Notes: generated by a model not told the origin, from the letters alone. A stretch of 64,000 nucleotides of DNA from Paenibacillus sp. V4I7 (GCF_030817275.1 NZ_JAUSZD010000002.1:7724501-7788500), one strand, 5' to 3'; shown: positions 24,549 through 33,359, counted from the stretch's first letter. Program-made: numbers and translations.

Positions 24549-24589
24549 TATCATATAAATAAGACAATTAATGTCTTATTTATATGATA
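24549..24589. promoter_or_regulatory. Very long perfect palindrome in a divergent promoter region
   Basis: 18-base arms (left 24549-24566, right 24572-24589) flank the 5-base spacer ATTAA, with the core GACAATTAATGTC. The arms are A/T-rich, so this is unlikely to be a terminator; it lies between the two divergent start codons, 31 bases from the WYL regulator start. It is the probable operator of that regulator for both genes. Confidence 0.7.
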
Positions 24590-24619
24590 AAATGAAATAA
24601 AATATCTCGAGAGCGGGGG

Positions 24620-25579
24620 ATGCGGTTGCAAAAGTCACAGCGGCTAATCCAACTGATTATGATGGTTAACGCCAGAAAGTCCTTTACTGTTAAAGAGCTG
24701 GCTGGTGAACTCGGGTTATCTACTCGAACGATTACGCGGGATTTACAGGAACTGAGTGAACTAGGCGTTCCCATCTATTCTATCCAGGGGAGAGGGGGCG
24801 GCTATAAGCTGCTGCAGGAGAGATTACTTCCCCCGATTAGCTTCTCCGAAAGCGAAGCGGTCGCCATGTTTTTCGCCTGCCAGTCCTTGGACTACTTCAG
24901 CTCCTTACCTTTTGGCGATGGGGCGGGCTCTGCGCTGCATAAGTTTTATCATTACTCACCTGCTGACGTAAGGGAGCAGATAGATCGTTTAAAGAATAGG
25001 GTTGCGATCTACAGCCCGTACCGGCTCATGTCTCCGGAAATTCTTCAAACCCTTCTGCAGGCGATTATGATTCGCAGTGTGGTAACGATAGATTACAGTT
25101 CTAGCAGCGGCGTGTTGAAACGTAACATTCAGCCTATTGGTTTGTATGCGAGTTCTGGTTATTGGTATTGTCCTGCCTATTGTTTTTTACGTGAAGAAAT
25201 TAGGCAGTTCAGGGCGGATCGGTTCCTCTCCGCTTCTCTGAACGATTCGATCCCTTGTAGAGAAGACATCGAACAAAAAACCTTGCTGAATAAGCCTGAA
25301 AAAGACCATCTGGAACAGAAAGTGCTTCTACTGGAATTGACCAAAAAAGGCGTGTGGCAGCTCGAGTCCAATACTCGGTTTGCCTCTACTATACAACGCA
25401 ACGAAGACGGTAGCGGGACTGCGGCTGTTCCAATTGCGGCTGAGGACGTGCATTTCTATGCGGATCTTGTCTGGCAACTGGGGGAAGAAGCCAGAATAAT
25501 GGGGCCAATTGAAGCTATTGCATACATCGAGCAAAAAATTGAATCCATGCGACGATTATATAGCAGATTGAATGATTAG
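24620..25579 (+). CDS. YafY/DeoR-type regulator with WYL domain
   Basis: A 319-residue transcription factor. The N-terminal helix-turn-helix 11 domain reads QRLIQLIMMVNARKSFTVKE, ELGLSTRTITRDLQELSELG and YSIQGRGGGYKL. The WYL domain in the centre includes VTIDYSSSSGVLKRNIQPIG and YWYCPAYCFLREEIRQFRAD, and a C-terminal WCX-type extension follows. WYL domains bind small molecules or nucleic acids. The ATG at 24620 is immediately behind a G-run; the TTG two codons later has better spacing. The gene overlaps the convergent small membrane protein gene by 4 bases. Confidence 0.9.
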   Translation: MRLQKSQRLIQLIMMVNARKSFTVKELAGELGLSTRTITRDLQELSELGVPIYSIQGRGGGYKLLQERLLPPISFSESEAVAMFFACQSLDYFSSLPFGDGAGSALHKFYHYSPADVREQIDRLKNRVAIYSPYRLMSPEILQTLLQAIMIRSVVTIDYSSSSGVLKRNIQPIGLYASSGYWYCPAYCFLREEIRQFRADRFLSASLNDSIPCREDIEQKTLLNKPEKDHLEQKVLLLELTKKGVWQLESNTRFASTIQRNEDGSGTAAVPIAAEDVHFYADLVWQLGEEARIMGPIEAIAYIEQKIESMRRLYSRLND

Positions 25580-25908
25580 CCATTTGCAACGTAAGTCAAT
25601 CCATAAGATAACCAGATGAAATGGTAGACATTGACGGCTCCGTAGATCAAGACGGTGAGGGTCAAACAGGGCTGGACCCAGACCCTTTTGGGAATACGGG
25701 GATAGATGGCCATTAGGATCAAAGGAAGTATCAGTTTAATAAAATAATATCCACCCACGTGCCACTCGTAAATGTGCCGGATAAGTGGATTTAATTCCTC
25801 GATGAATGCCAGTTGCAGGCCAATATCGGTGAAAAACGCATCGCTACAACATAAGAGAAGTAACCAAATAAGTGTTTTACTGATAAAAAATTGACGAAAG
25901 ACATCCAT
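25576..25908 (-). CDS. DUF5658-like small membrane protein
   Basis: A 110-residue protein with about three or four hydrophobic helices. The phrases CCSDAFFTDIGLQLAFIEELNPLIRHI and a C-terminal helix pair match my memory of the DUF5658 pattern (D..FT....E.NP), whose function is unknown. An in-frame GTG at 25920 overlaps the Shine-Dalgarno-like GTGAGG, so the ATG at 25908 is preferred. It has no obvious operon partner. Confidence 0.65.
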   Translation of the reverse strand: MDVFRQFFISKTLIWLLLLCCSDAFFTDIGLQLAFIEELNPLIRHIYEWHVGGYYFIKLILPLILMAIYPRIPKRVWVQPCLTLTVLIYGAVNVYHFIWLSYGLTYVANG

Positions 25909-26024
25909 AGGCGTCCTCACTTTTCAACGGCAAGAATGAAGTGGAAATGATAAGGTTATATACGGATGATACATAATGTAACTTTTGAAAGCAATAGGCC
26001 AAGTGTAAATAAAAGGACTTCCAA

Positions 26025-26702
26025 CTAACTCTTGGTTTTGTGGTTAGCGAACAACAACAGTCCGAATGAGATCAGGATTATGGCTGCTGCCCAGCACCAT
26101 GCGAGGGTTAGATCACCAGATTCAACAGCCATATATATGGCGGTAGGCAATGTTTGGGTTTTGTGAGGGATGTTGCCTGCTATCATAAGTGTTGCACCGA
26201 ATTCCCCCAGCCCTCGAGCAAAGCCAAGAATGTAAGCTGTCGTAACAGAACGCCATGCCAAAGGTAACGTTATATATCGTAGAACTTGCCACTCGTTTGC
26301 TCCCGTTGATCTCCCTGCGTCCTCCAGATCTTTGTTGACCGAGGAAAATCCGGTTTTCATCGTTTGATAGACTAAAGGAAAAGCAACCACGATCGAGGCG
26401 ATCACCGCAGCCCCCCATGTGAATATGATCGACTGATTGAAGAAGTTTTCCATGAGGTACCCAATCCAACTCCTTTTACCCAGTAAGACCAGCAAGATAA
26501 AGCCTACGACTGTCGGAGGCAGCACCAAAGGCAGTAGAAAGGTAGTTTCTAACAATGTTTTTCCGCGAAAGTTCCGCCGCGACATTCCCCATGCTGCTAA
26601 TCCACCAATCAAAAGAACAAAAATGCTGGATACGACGGCAACCTTTAAAGAAAGGATTATAGGATAAGCAAATTCTGCCCAGTTTATCTGTGTCATCATC
26701 AT
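26025..26702 (-). CDS. modB: Molybdate ABC transporter permease ModB
   Basis: A 225-residue membrane permease with five or six helices. LLPLVLPPTVVGFILLVLLG and the cytoplasmic EAA loop DAGRSTGANEWQVLRYITLP are characteristic of ModB/CysT-type permeases, and GFARGLGEFGATLMIAGNIP is the typical ModB signature. Its start overlaps the end of modA by 4 bases. It would import molybdate together with ModA and an ATPase; no modC gene lies in this locus, so the ATPase must come from elsewhere. B. subtilis yvgL-yvgM has the same two-gene arrangement. Confidence 0.93.
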   Translation of the reverse strand: MMMTQINWAEFAYPIILSLKVAVVSSIFVLLIGGLAAWGMSRRNFRGKTLLETTFLLPLVLPPTVVGFILLVLLGKRSWIGYLMENFFNQSIIFTWGAAVIASIVVAFPLVYQTMKTGFSSVNKDLEDAGRSTGANEWQVLRYITLPLAWRSVTTAYILGFARGLGEFGATLMIAGNIPHKTQTLPTAIYMAVESGDLTLAWCWAAAIILISFGLLLFANHKTKS

Positions 26703-27517
26703 TTTGGAATAGAGAAACCGTATTTTACAAACACATCTTGGGCTTCTTTACTTTGAAGATATGTGTAAAAGTCAGCGGTTTCTTTGCTGTGTTTTGTTGC
26801 TTTTACAATTCCGGCAGGATATTCAATAGGCGTATACGTTGTTGGATCAACACTAAAAGCTGCTTTCACATTTTTTGAAGTCAACGCATCAGTCTTATAA
26901 ACAAAACCGGCTTCAGCATTCCCGGACTCTACGTAGGTAAGTACTTGGCGAACATCCTTGCCCTGTACGATTTTGGCTTGAAGTGTATCCCAAAGTTTCG
27001 CGTTAGTCAATGCCTCTTTGGCATAGCTGCCAGCAGGGACAGTCTGCGGTTCTCCGACTGCTAAGTGCTTGATCGTTTCGTTTGTTAAATCTGCTATTTG
27101 TTGTACAGTCACTTTACCATCAGCTGGAACAACGAGAACTAATTCATTAATAAGCATGCTTTTTTGCTGTGATGGCTGAATCAATTGCTTATCGACTAGG
27201 GTTTTCATATTTTTAGTCGCAGCCGAAAAGAATAAATCTACAGGGGCTCCTTGTTCGATTTGCTGTTGCAGAGCCCCTGAAGCTCCAAAGTTAAAATTGA
27301 GTTTAATTTGTTTATTTTTGTTCTCGTAATTCGTTTGAATCTCCTTGAATGCATCGGTTAAGCTTGCGGCTGCGGAAATCGTTAATTCTACTTTCCCAGT
27401 GGGTATTGATGTTGAACTTGCAGCAGGTTGCTCCTTCTTGCTCGCACAACCTGTGATAATCATGGCAGTTATAACGAAACATAATGAAACATAACTAAAC
27501 ATTCTTATTTTTAACAT
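26699..27517 (-). CDS. modA: Molybdate-binding lipoprotein ModA
   Basis: A 272-residue substrate-binding protein with a lipoprotein signal: hydrophobic stretch, then MIITGC with Cys24 as the lipidated residue. The mature part shows ELTISAAASLTDAFKEIQTN, FNFGASGALQQQIEQGAPVD, LFFSAATKNMKTLVDKQLI and the conserved VESGNAEAGFVYKTDAL. This pattern is that of ModA, which captures molybdate or tungstate outside the cell. It is the first gene of a modA-modB unit and is divergent from a YvgK-like regulator. Confidence 0.93.
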   Translation of the reverse strand: MLKIRMFSYVSLCFVITAMIITGCASKKEQPAASSTSIPTGKVELTISAAASLTDAFKEIQTNYENKNKQIKLNFNFGASGALQQQIEQGAPVDLFFSAATKNMKTLVDKQLIQPSQQKSMLINELVLVVPADGKVTVQQIADLTNETIKHLAVGEPQTVPAGSYAKEALTNAKLWDTLQAKIVQGKDVRQVLTYVESGNAEAGFVYKTDALTSKNVKAAFSVDPTTYTPIEYPAGIVKATKHSKETADFYTYLQSKEAQDVFVKYGFSIPK

Positions 27518-27568
27518 CGTATACCCTCCGAGTTTGAGTTTATATCTATTTGATAATAAATAAAATTG

Positions 27569-27588
27569 TATAATTAGTGATAATTATA
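27569..27588. promoter_or_regulatory. Dyad in the modA / yvgK-like divergent region
   Basis: TATAATTA and TAATTATA flank GTGA, a perfect 8-bp-arm inverted repeat about 50-70 bases upstream of modA. It may be an operator, or chance in an A/T-rich region. Confidence 0.35.
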
Positions 27589-27619
27589 TAAAACCATATT
27601 TAATTAGTAAACAACGGGA

Positions 27620-27648
27620 TTGAAATACCCTATTTGTCAGCTTATGAT
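27620..27648 (+). promoter_or_regulatory. Sigma-A promoter of the YvgK-like regulator
   Basis: TTGAAA (27620-27625) and TATGAT (27643-27648) are 17 bases apart, 37 bases before the ATG. Confidence 0.65.
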
Positions 27649-27684
27649 AGATGATAATGAAAAACATGCTTTTGGAGGTTTACA

Positions 27685-28638
27685 ATGACAGCTGACATTT
27701 CCTATACAACGGAAGAAATATCTAAACTTTTGAAAATCTCCAAACTAACTGTCTATGATCTTATAAAAAAAGGGGATCTGCCTTCCTATCGTGTCGGTAA
27801 GCAAATGCGCGTAGACGCATCGGATCTCGAAGCATATAAAACACGTACGAAAGGAGGTATGGCCTCTATCCTCAAAAAGGATCTGGCCGAACCTCCTGCA
27901 CAGCTGCAATTCCATGCTGCCTCATCTTCGAAACAGTCTCTTGTTATAACTGGACAGGACGTTAGCTTGGACATTTTAGCCAAACATATCGAGAGACATG
28001 TAACCAATTACAGACCGCTTCGTTCTTACGTGGGAAGTCTGGATAGCTTAATTTCGATGTATAAGGGTGAATCTGATATTGTCAGCACTCATTTGCTGGA
28101 TGGTGACACAGGTGAATATAACATTCCCTATATCCGGAAATTGCTGACGGGTTCTTCCTATCTGGTTATGAATCTCGTTTCTCGATCGGCCGGCCTATAT
28201 GTTAAGCAAGGAAATCCCAAACAGATATACAGCTGGGCGGATCTCAAGAAGCCTGGGCTTCAAATGGTCAATCGTGAAAAAGGTTCCGGAGCACGTGTTC
28301 TTCTTGATGAACAGCTCCGTCTTCATGGAATTCCTTATCAGCTGCTAAGCGGTTATGAGCAGGAGGAATCGAATCACATAGGTGTGGCTGGTAAAGTCGC
28401 CACGGGTGAAGCGGATTTCGGAGTTGGGATTGAAAAAGCAGCCTATATGGTTGGCGGCATTGAGTTCATTCCGCTTATTCAAGAACGATATGACCTTGTC
28501 ATGTTAAAAAAACCGGAAAATCTAGCATGGATTGAGAGAGTTAAGAAGGTCTTACAATCCGAATCCTTCCATAATGAGCTGCGGCCTATCCAAGGTTATG
28601 ACTTATCGCAGACAGGACGCATTCTATTCGAGACTTAA
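27685..28638 (+). CDS. YvgK-like regulator: excisionase-type HTH fused to periplasmic-binding-like domain
   Basis: A 317-residue cytoplasmic protein. Residues 5-52 form a MerR/excisionase-type helix-turn-helix (YTTEEISKLLKISKLTVYDL, KKGDLPSYRVGKQMRVDASD). Residues about 85-300 are a PBP-like domain related to ModA-type binding proteins, with YVGSLDSLISMYKGESDIVS, REKGSGARVLLDEQL and KVATGEADFGVGIEKAAYMV. B. subtilis yvgK has the same architecture and sits beside modAB-like yvgLM. It probably senses a molybdenum species and controls the divergent modAB genes; that control is inferred from context. Confidence 0.88.
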   Translation: MTADISYTTEEISKLLKISKLTVYDLIKKGDLPSYRVGKQMRVDASDLEAYKTRTKGGMASILKKDLAEPPAQLQFHAASSSKQSLVITGQDVSLDILAKHIERHVTNYRPLRSYVGSLDSLISMYKGESDIVSTHLLDGDTGEYNIPYIRKLLTGSSYLVMNLVSRSAGLYVKQGNPKQIYSWADLKKPGLQMVNREKGSGARVLLDEQLRLHGIPYQLLSGYEQEESNHIGVAGKVATGEADFGVGIEKAAYMVGGIEFIPLIQERYDLVMLKKPENLAWIERVKKVLQSESFHNELRPIQGYDLSQTGRILFET

Positions 28639-28698
28639 CTAGGTGACGCAGGGGAAGATGCCAGTTTGAAATATCATCATGCGACTCATACATGAATA

Positions 28699-28740
28699 TA
28701 AAAAGCTTACCTAATCGCAAGCGATTAGGTAAGCTTTTTA
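28699..28740. terminator. Bidirectional terminator, 20-bp perfect stem
   Basis: A nearly continuous palindrome (arms of 20 bases around AA) with A/T-rich outer ends, between the convergent yvgK-like and ABC-F genes. Confidence 0.9.
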
Positions 28741-28748
28741 GGTACAAT

Positions 28749-30305
28749 TTAAAACACTTTCGTCGTCCAGGATTCACAGTTCCATGTATCAGTCACGATA
28801 TCACGGTAAAATTCAGGTTCATGGGAAATCAGCAGGATGCTGCCTTTGTACACCTGGAGAGCACGCTTCAGTTCATCCTTCGCATCGACATCCAAGTGGT
28901 TCGTCGGCTCATCGAGCACGAGTAGGTTCGTCTCTCGGTTGATCAGCTTGCAAAGCCTAACCTTAGCTTTCTCACCACCGCTGAGTACCACAACTTTACT
29001 CTCGATATGCTTCGTTGTGAGACCGCATTTGGCTAACGCCGCGCGTACTTCGAATTGTGAGAATGAGGGGAATTCATTCCATACTTCCTCAATACAGGTG
29101 TTGTTATTGGAATCCTTGATCTCCTGTTGGAAGTAACCAATTTGGAGGTTATCTCCCTTTTGTACAGACCCGGATAACGACTTGATTTCACCCAAAATAC
29201 TGCGCAGCAAGGTCGTTTTACCAATTCCGTTCGCCCCTACAAGCGCGATCTTCTGACCTCGTTCCATGCGAAGGTTGAGCGGTCTGGATAAGGGATCCTC
29301 GTAACCGATAACGAGATCGGTCGCTTCAAAAATCAGCTTACCAGCCGTTCTCCCCTCCTTGAAGTTAAACTGAGGCTTCGGTTTTTCTCTGCCCAGCTCG
29401 ATGACTTCCATCTTGTCCAGCTTCTTTTGCCGGGACATCGCCATATTCCGCGTCGCGACACTCGCTTTGTTACGGGCAACGAAGTCCTTCAATTCAGAAA
29501 TTTCCTGCTGTTGGCGCTTATACGCGGATTCAAGTTGTGATTTTCTCATTTCGTGAACCTGCTGGAAATGCTCGTAATCGCCAACATAGCGGTTTAAGGC
29601 TTGATTTTCCATGTGATAAATGAGGTTGATAACGCTATTTAGGAACGGAATATCATGTGAGATAAGAATGAAGGCATTCTCATACTCTTGCAGGTAGCGT
29701 TTCAACCATTCGATATGCTGTTCATCCAGATAGTTCGTCGGCTCATCGAGGAGCAGAATATCTGGTTTTTCGAGCAGAAGCTTGGCAAGCAATACTTTTG
29801 TCCGCTGCCCACCGCTTAAATCATTGACGTCTTTATCCAGTCCAATATCGGTAAGGCCTAGTCCACGGGCGGTTTCTTCGATCTTGGCATCGATCATGTA
29901 GAAATCTTGATTCGTCAATGTATCCTGAATCGTTCCAACATCTTCAAGCATTTGCTCAAGCTCTTCTGGCGTTACGTCGCCCATCTTGGCGTACATATCG
30001 TTCATTTCCTGTTCCATATCGAACAGATATTGAAAGGCTCCCTTTAAAATGTCGCGGATCGAAAGGCCCTTGTTAAGTACAGCATGTTGATCCAGGTAAC
30101 CAACACGCATACGCTTGGACCATTCAACCTTGCCGTCATCTGGCTGGAGCTTACCTGTAATGATGTTCATGAAGGTGGACTTCCCTTCACCGTTAGCGCC
30201 GATGAGTCCGATGTGCTCGCCCTTGAGTAAGCGGAAGGATACATCGTTGAAGATAGCGCGGTCTCCAAAGCCGTGACTTAGTCGTTCTACGTTTAATATG
30301 CTCAT
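28749..30305 (-). CDS. ABC-F family ATPase (YkpA/YbiT-like)
   Basis: A soluble 518-residue protein with two ABC domains and no membrane segments. Walker A motifs are GANGEGKST and GANGIGKTT, signature motifs are DLSGGQRTKVLLAKLL and VLSGGEKAKVRLCKL, Walker B segments are ILLLDEPTNYLDE and LLVLDEPTNHLDV. Between them lies the charged ABC-F linker with MRKSQLESAYKRQQQEISEL. ABC-F proteins act on ribosomes to relieve translation stalls; the overall pattern is nearest to YkpA/YbiT rather than to antibiotic-resistance members, though that is a judgement by eye. AAAAGGTG precedes the ATG at 30305; a GTG three codons upstream overlaps that site and is less likely. Confidence 0.92.
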   Translation of the reverse strand: MSILNVERLSHGFGDRAIFNDVSFRLLKGEHIGLIGANGEGKSTFMNIITGKLQPDDGKVEWSKRMRVGYLDQHAVLNKGLSIRDILKGAFQYLFDMEQEMNDMYAKMGDVTPEELEQMLEDVGTIQDTLTNQDFYMIDAKIEETARGLGLTDIGLDKDVNDLSGGQRTKVLLAKLLLEKPDILLLDEPTNYLDEQHIEWLKRYLQEYENAFILISHDIPFLNSVINLIYHMENQALNRYVGDYEHFQQVHEMRKSQLESAYKRQQQEISELKDFVARNKASVATRNMAMSRQKKLDKMEVIELGREKPKPQFNFKEGRTAGKLIFEATDLVIGYEDPLSRPLNLRMERGQKIALVGANGIGKTTLLRSILGEIKSLSGSVQKGDNLQIGYFQQEIKDSNNNTCIEEVWNEFPSFSQFEVRAALAKCGLTTKHIESKVVVLSGGEKAKVRLCKLINRETNLLVLDEPTNHLDVDAKDELKRALQVYKGSILLISHEPEFYRDIVTDTWNCESWTTKVF

Positions 30306-30495
30306 GAATGACACCTTTTCTTTTGAACTTTAATCTTATTTTATTATAAACGATAGGTAACGAACAACACCAAAAAAGACCATCAATTTAGAGCAGCTAG
30401 AAATCGCTATATTTGTTGTTATGGTTACATATTCCTTCATAGGTTTACCTGGCATGGCGGTCACTCAACTTTGAATTGCATCGATAGAGGTTTTC

Positions 30496-31245
30496 TCACT
30501 TTGGGCTGCTATCCCTAATGATATATCCTTGTCCAAGTTCAATCTGGGTGAAACCTGCCATATGGCGTGCTTGAAATCCGATTGGCTTGTTTCTGCCCAT
30601 GATAATGATATTTAGTATGTCGGCGGCACTCTCAGATGGCAGGGCAAACGATTTGATATAAGCATATTCCTCGCTAAGAGTCGTATGAATGGCGTTAAGG
30701 AGCTGATCATTCTCGCCTTTACCCATCAGATTCATGATGATAGACCCTTGGGAATCGAGTTTCTCCCTAGTTATCCTGAAAAATTCCCTGGATGTTAAAT
30801 GCAGAGGAGTCCCCTTCTCCGTGAAGGCGTCCAAAATAATATAATCGTAGGTCAGCGGTTCCTCACTCCCGAGAATCTGGCGTCCATCACCAACAATCAC
30901 ATTATCCTTGCGGTATCCAAAAAACCTCTTGCTTAACTCCACGACCTTATCATCGAGCTCCGCTACTTTAAATCGTTTCTCCGAATAATGCCCTGCTATC
31001 GTTCCAATTCCGTGTCCAATGACAAATGCATCCTCAAATGACGGGGTGTTGAAATCCATTAAATGGATAATAGCCCGCGGATATTCAAATAGGATTCGTT
31101 CGGGATTATTTAAATCCATCGCACCTTGTATAGCCTTATTGGAAAACTCCAATACTCGGAAATTCCCTTTCTCACCATACAACTCCGGCGTGTCGTATAC
31201 AGATATCTCGTGATTATGGTTGACCTCTTTAAACAGTAAATCCAA
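30496..31245 (-). CDS. Spermidine synthase-like methyltransferase-fold protein
   Basis: A 249-residue protein with the fold of spermidine synthases. The nucleotide-binding part shows VIGHGIGTIAGHYSEKRFKV and AELDDKVVELSKRFFGY; NVIVGDGRQILG and YDYIILDAFTEKGTPLHLTS correspond to the D-containing catalytic loop. It lacks the N-terminal strand domain of full spermidine synthases, as do many SpeE-like proteins of uncertain substrate, so an aminopropyl transfer role is not certain. The start is a TTG 9 bases after GGAG; an ATG a few bases before it is in another frame. It is a single gene. Confidence 0.8.
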   Translation of the reverse strand: MDLLFKEVNHNHEISVYDTPELYGEKGNFRVLEFSNKAIQGAMDLNNPERILFEYPRAIIHLMDFNTPSFEDAFVIGHGIGTIAGHYSEKRFKVAELDDKVVELSKRFFGYRKDNVIVGDGRQILGSEEPLTYDYIILDAFTEKGTPLHLTSREFFRITREKLDSQGSIIMNLMGKGENDQLLNAIHTTLSEEYAYIKSFALPSESAADILNIIIMGRNKPIGFQARHMAGFTQIELGQGYIIRDSSPK

Positions 31246-31381
31246 GTCATGTAGCTCCTTCTTCTTAATATTTGTTGGTAACTTAATTCTAACATTATTT
31301 CATATTTATTTATAAAAGCTGACAGACTGTTGTCATGTACGAATGTTATATTTTCTATAAAACTAGTAGGAGGAAATATAC

Positions 31382-31765
31382 ATGCATGCAGCAGTTACTG
31401 AAAAACAGATTTTTGGCAAAAGAATAAGAACAAATAATCAAAATACAGATAAAATACTTAGTCTGTGGGAAGAGTTTCTTCGTTTAAACATAAAAGGTGA
31501 TATATATGCAGTTTATAATAATTATTCAAGTGATTTTACAGGTGATTATGATTTGCATATTGGTACTGAAGAGAAGTTTACGAATGAAAGTAGTGTCATA
31601 ATTCCAGCAGGAAACTACCATGTTGTAGAAGTAGATAATACGGATCCACAAGGTGTCTATCATACTTGGGTGGAGATCTGGAATAGTGATATTAAAAGAG
31701 CATATAAAGCTGATTTTGAATGTTATTCCAAGGATGGCAGTATACAAATATTTCTATCCATTTAA
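31382..31765 (+). CDS. GyrI-like effector-binding domain protein
   Basis: A 127-residue stand-alone GyrI/AraC effector-binding domain. AVYNNYSSDFTGDYDLHIGT, VIIPAGNYHVVEVDN and YHTWVEIWNSDIKRAYKADF follow the pattern of integron-type effector-binding (Cass2-like) proteins, which bind small hydrophobic or cationic ligands and may sequester them. There is no DNA-binding domain. AGGAGG lies 8 bases ahead of the ATG. The coding sequence is clearly more A/T-rich than its neighbours, which may point to transfer. Confidence 0.85.
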   Translation: MHAAVTEKQIFGKRIRTNNQNTDKILSLWEEFLRLNIKGDIYAVYNNYSSDFTGDYDLHIGTEEKFTNESSVIIPAGNYHVVEVDNTDPQGVYHTWVEIWNSDIKRAYKADFECYSKDGSIQIFLSI

Positions 31766-31776
31766 TAATGAATAGG

Positions 31777-31815
31777 AAAGAGAACCACAACCCGTTGTTG
31801 TGGTTCTCTTTTTGT
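31777..31815. terminator. Terminator with 15-bp perfect stem
   Basis: AAAGAGAACCACAAC and GTTGTGGTTCTCTTT flank CCGTT and are followed by T-rich sequence. Confidence 0.9.
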
Positions 31816-31830
31816 CTTTTTAATAACAAA

Positions 31831-32094
31831 TTATCGATTGCGTTGTAACACCAAATATCCGCTAAAACTTGAAGTTTTTTTCTGGAACACCACTTTAAAA
31901 CCGATGTCATTGTCTAATAAGCAGTTTAATGCATTGATAAGCAATCCATTGGGTACCAACGTAAACCTACAAGGTTGAGCACTGCCAATAACACGAGCAG
32001 CTATAATCCTGCGTGCTGAACCAGGATTTAGAGGGTTCCTTGTCCAACTGATCAATACTAAATCAGGCTGTAAAACAGCTTTTGCACGAGCCAT
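31831..32094 (-). CDS. Small basic protein of unknown function
   Basis: An 87-residue protein starting at ATG 32094, six bases after GAGGTG. It has no membrane segment or signal peptide and contains MARAKAVLQPDLVLISWTRN, SARRIIAARVIGSAQPCRFT and SFSGYLVLQRNR. It is basic and may be all beta, but I do not recognise a family. The good Shine-Dalgarno site and balanced composition support a real gene. Confidence 0.55.
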   Translation of the reverse strand: MARAKAVLQPDLVLISWTRNPLNPGSARRIIAARVIGSAQPCRFTLVPNGLLINALNCLLDNDIGFKVVFQKKTSSFSGYLVLQRNR

Positions 32095-32200
32095 TCCGAT
32101 CACCTCGTTTCTATATTAGATTCAATATATAAAATGCAAAGTAGATTTATAGTGTGCGAAACAAAAGGCGGAGTAATGAACATTGGCATTCATGAAAAAA

Positions 32201-32274
32201 AGACCTCTCAGCTGCCGATTAGGGCGTGTGAGGTCTGGGTTCAGGGCTGAGAAGGCCGTATCCGACTTCTCAGC
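32201..32274 (-). terminator. Two tandem hairpins ending in a U-run, downstream of the AraC gene
   Basis: Read on the minus strand, a hairpin with GCTGAGAAG/CTTCTCAGC arms (32246-32274) is followed by AGACCTC/GAGGTCT (32201-32236) and then a run of T. This ends the AraC gene that stops at 32341. The spacer around it holds no other gene. Confidence 0.65.
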
Positions 32275-32340
32275 GGGTTTTCGCTGATTGTGTCTTCTAT
32301 TCATGATGGTTTGCGTCTATAAGGAAACCACAGGAGTCGT

Positions 32341-33237
32341 TTATCCTTGCGTCACTCGCCGACCATACTCGGCTTTGCGATAATCCTTCGGCACAATGCC
32401 TTTGCTTTCTCGAAAAATACGGGAAAATGTTTTGTACGAGCCATACCCAACCTCTAAAGCAATCTCCGTCACGCTCATGTCGGTGGATACTAGCAGGCTG
32501 CACGCATGGCGCAATCGCAGATCGTGCAGGAAATGAACGAACGTTTGGCCAGTCGTTTGTTTAATGACCTCGCTGATGCGGGATACACTCATCGTGAACC
32601 GTGAGGCGAGGTCAGACAAGGCCAGATCCTCCTGATAGTTCCGGTGGATGTAGTGGATGATTGGCCAAACCGAAGGACTCGTTTTCGCCCCTGAGAGCGG
32701 CAATATTTCTGCAGCTTCAGCCTGTCCCGCTTGTTTCCAACGATAACGATCGAACCGAACAAGAATTTCCTTCAGTCTCGCTTTCAGCAGCGTCTGCCTG
32801 TAGCGTTCGTTCGCGTTGTACTCTTTGTACATATCTTCAATGAGAGCACTCATTTGCTGTTGATCTTGCCCGCTCAGTTGGACGTAGCCTGGCAGGGTAT
32901 TCGTATCATTAAACAAGCCGGACAAGCCTTGATCGTTCCCTGGCTCCATAAGCAGGTCCATACTGAAAGAGCAGTTAAACAGGACTAGATGCTCCCCCGG
33001 ATCTGTGAAAATTTCATGCACCTGATAGGGCAGTACGAACGTAAAAGTGCCTGGTGTCATCGTATGTTTCACATCATTTATGGTTTCTGCTCCTCGGCCA
33101 TTGACGACATAAGAAAACTCTAGGTAATCATGGCGATGTGCCCGAAAGCCTCGGTCGAGCGTATTCCTGCTGAAGTGGAATGGGAAAGATGAGTCCATAT
33201 TGGGATACGTTTTTAGATAATCGGGAAAGTACGTCAT
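32341..33237 (-). CDS. AraC-family regulator with cupin sensor domain
   Basis: A 298-residue regulator. The N-terminal half is an AraC cupin domain with FRAHRHDYLEFSYVVNGRGA and FVLPYQVHEIFTDPGEHLVL. The C-terminal 100 residues carry two helix-turn-helices: LALSDLASRFTMSVSRISEV and SVTEIALEVGYGSYKTFSRI followed by FRESKGIVPKDYRK. It probably binds a sugar or sugar acid. It is divergent from the dehydrogenase-isomerase operon starting at 33360 and is likely its activator. Tandem hairpins follow its stop. Confidence 0.92.
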   Translation of the reverse strand: MTYFPDYLKTYPNMDSSFPFHFSRNTLDRGFRAHRHDYLEFSYVVNGRGAETINDVKHTMTPGTFTFVLPYQVHEIFTDPGEHLVLFNCSFSMDLLMEPGNDQGLSGLFNDTNTLPGYVQLSGQDQQQMSALIEDMYKEYNANERYRQTLLKARLKEILVRFDRYRWKQAGQAEAAEILPLSGAKTSPSVWPIIHYIHRNYQEDLALSDLASRFTMSVSRISEVIKQTTGQTFVHFLHDLRLRHACSLLVSTDMSVTEIALEVGYGSYKTFSRIFRESKGIVPKDYRKAEYGRRVTQG

Positions 33238-33359
33238 AGTGAGGCTGATCTCCTTCGAAAAAATGGGACGTTTTCCGAAATTACGGTACGACTTCTTGCT
33301 GCACTTATTTTACCATAAAAGGAGATCGAACAGGATGTGCATATGAGGAGGAACGAACA

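Noticed and set aside
32201..32274. Tandem hairpins considered as a riboswitch
   Set aside because: They lie downstream of the AraC gene and end in a U-run on its strand, so termination explains them better.
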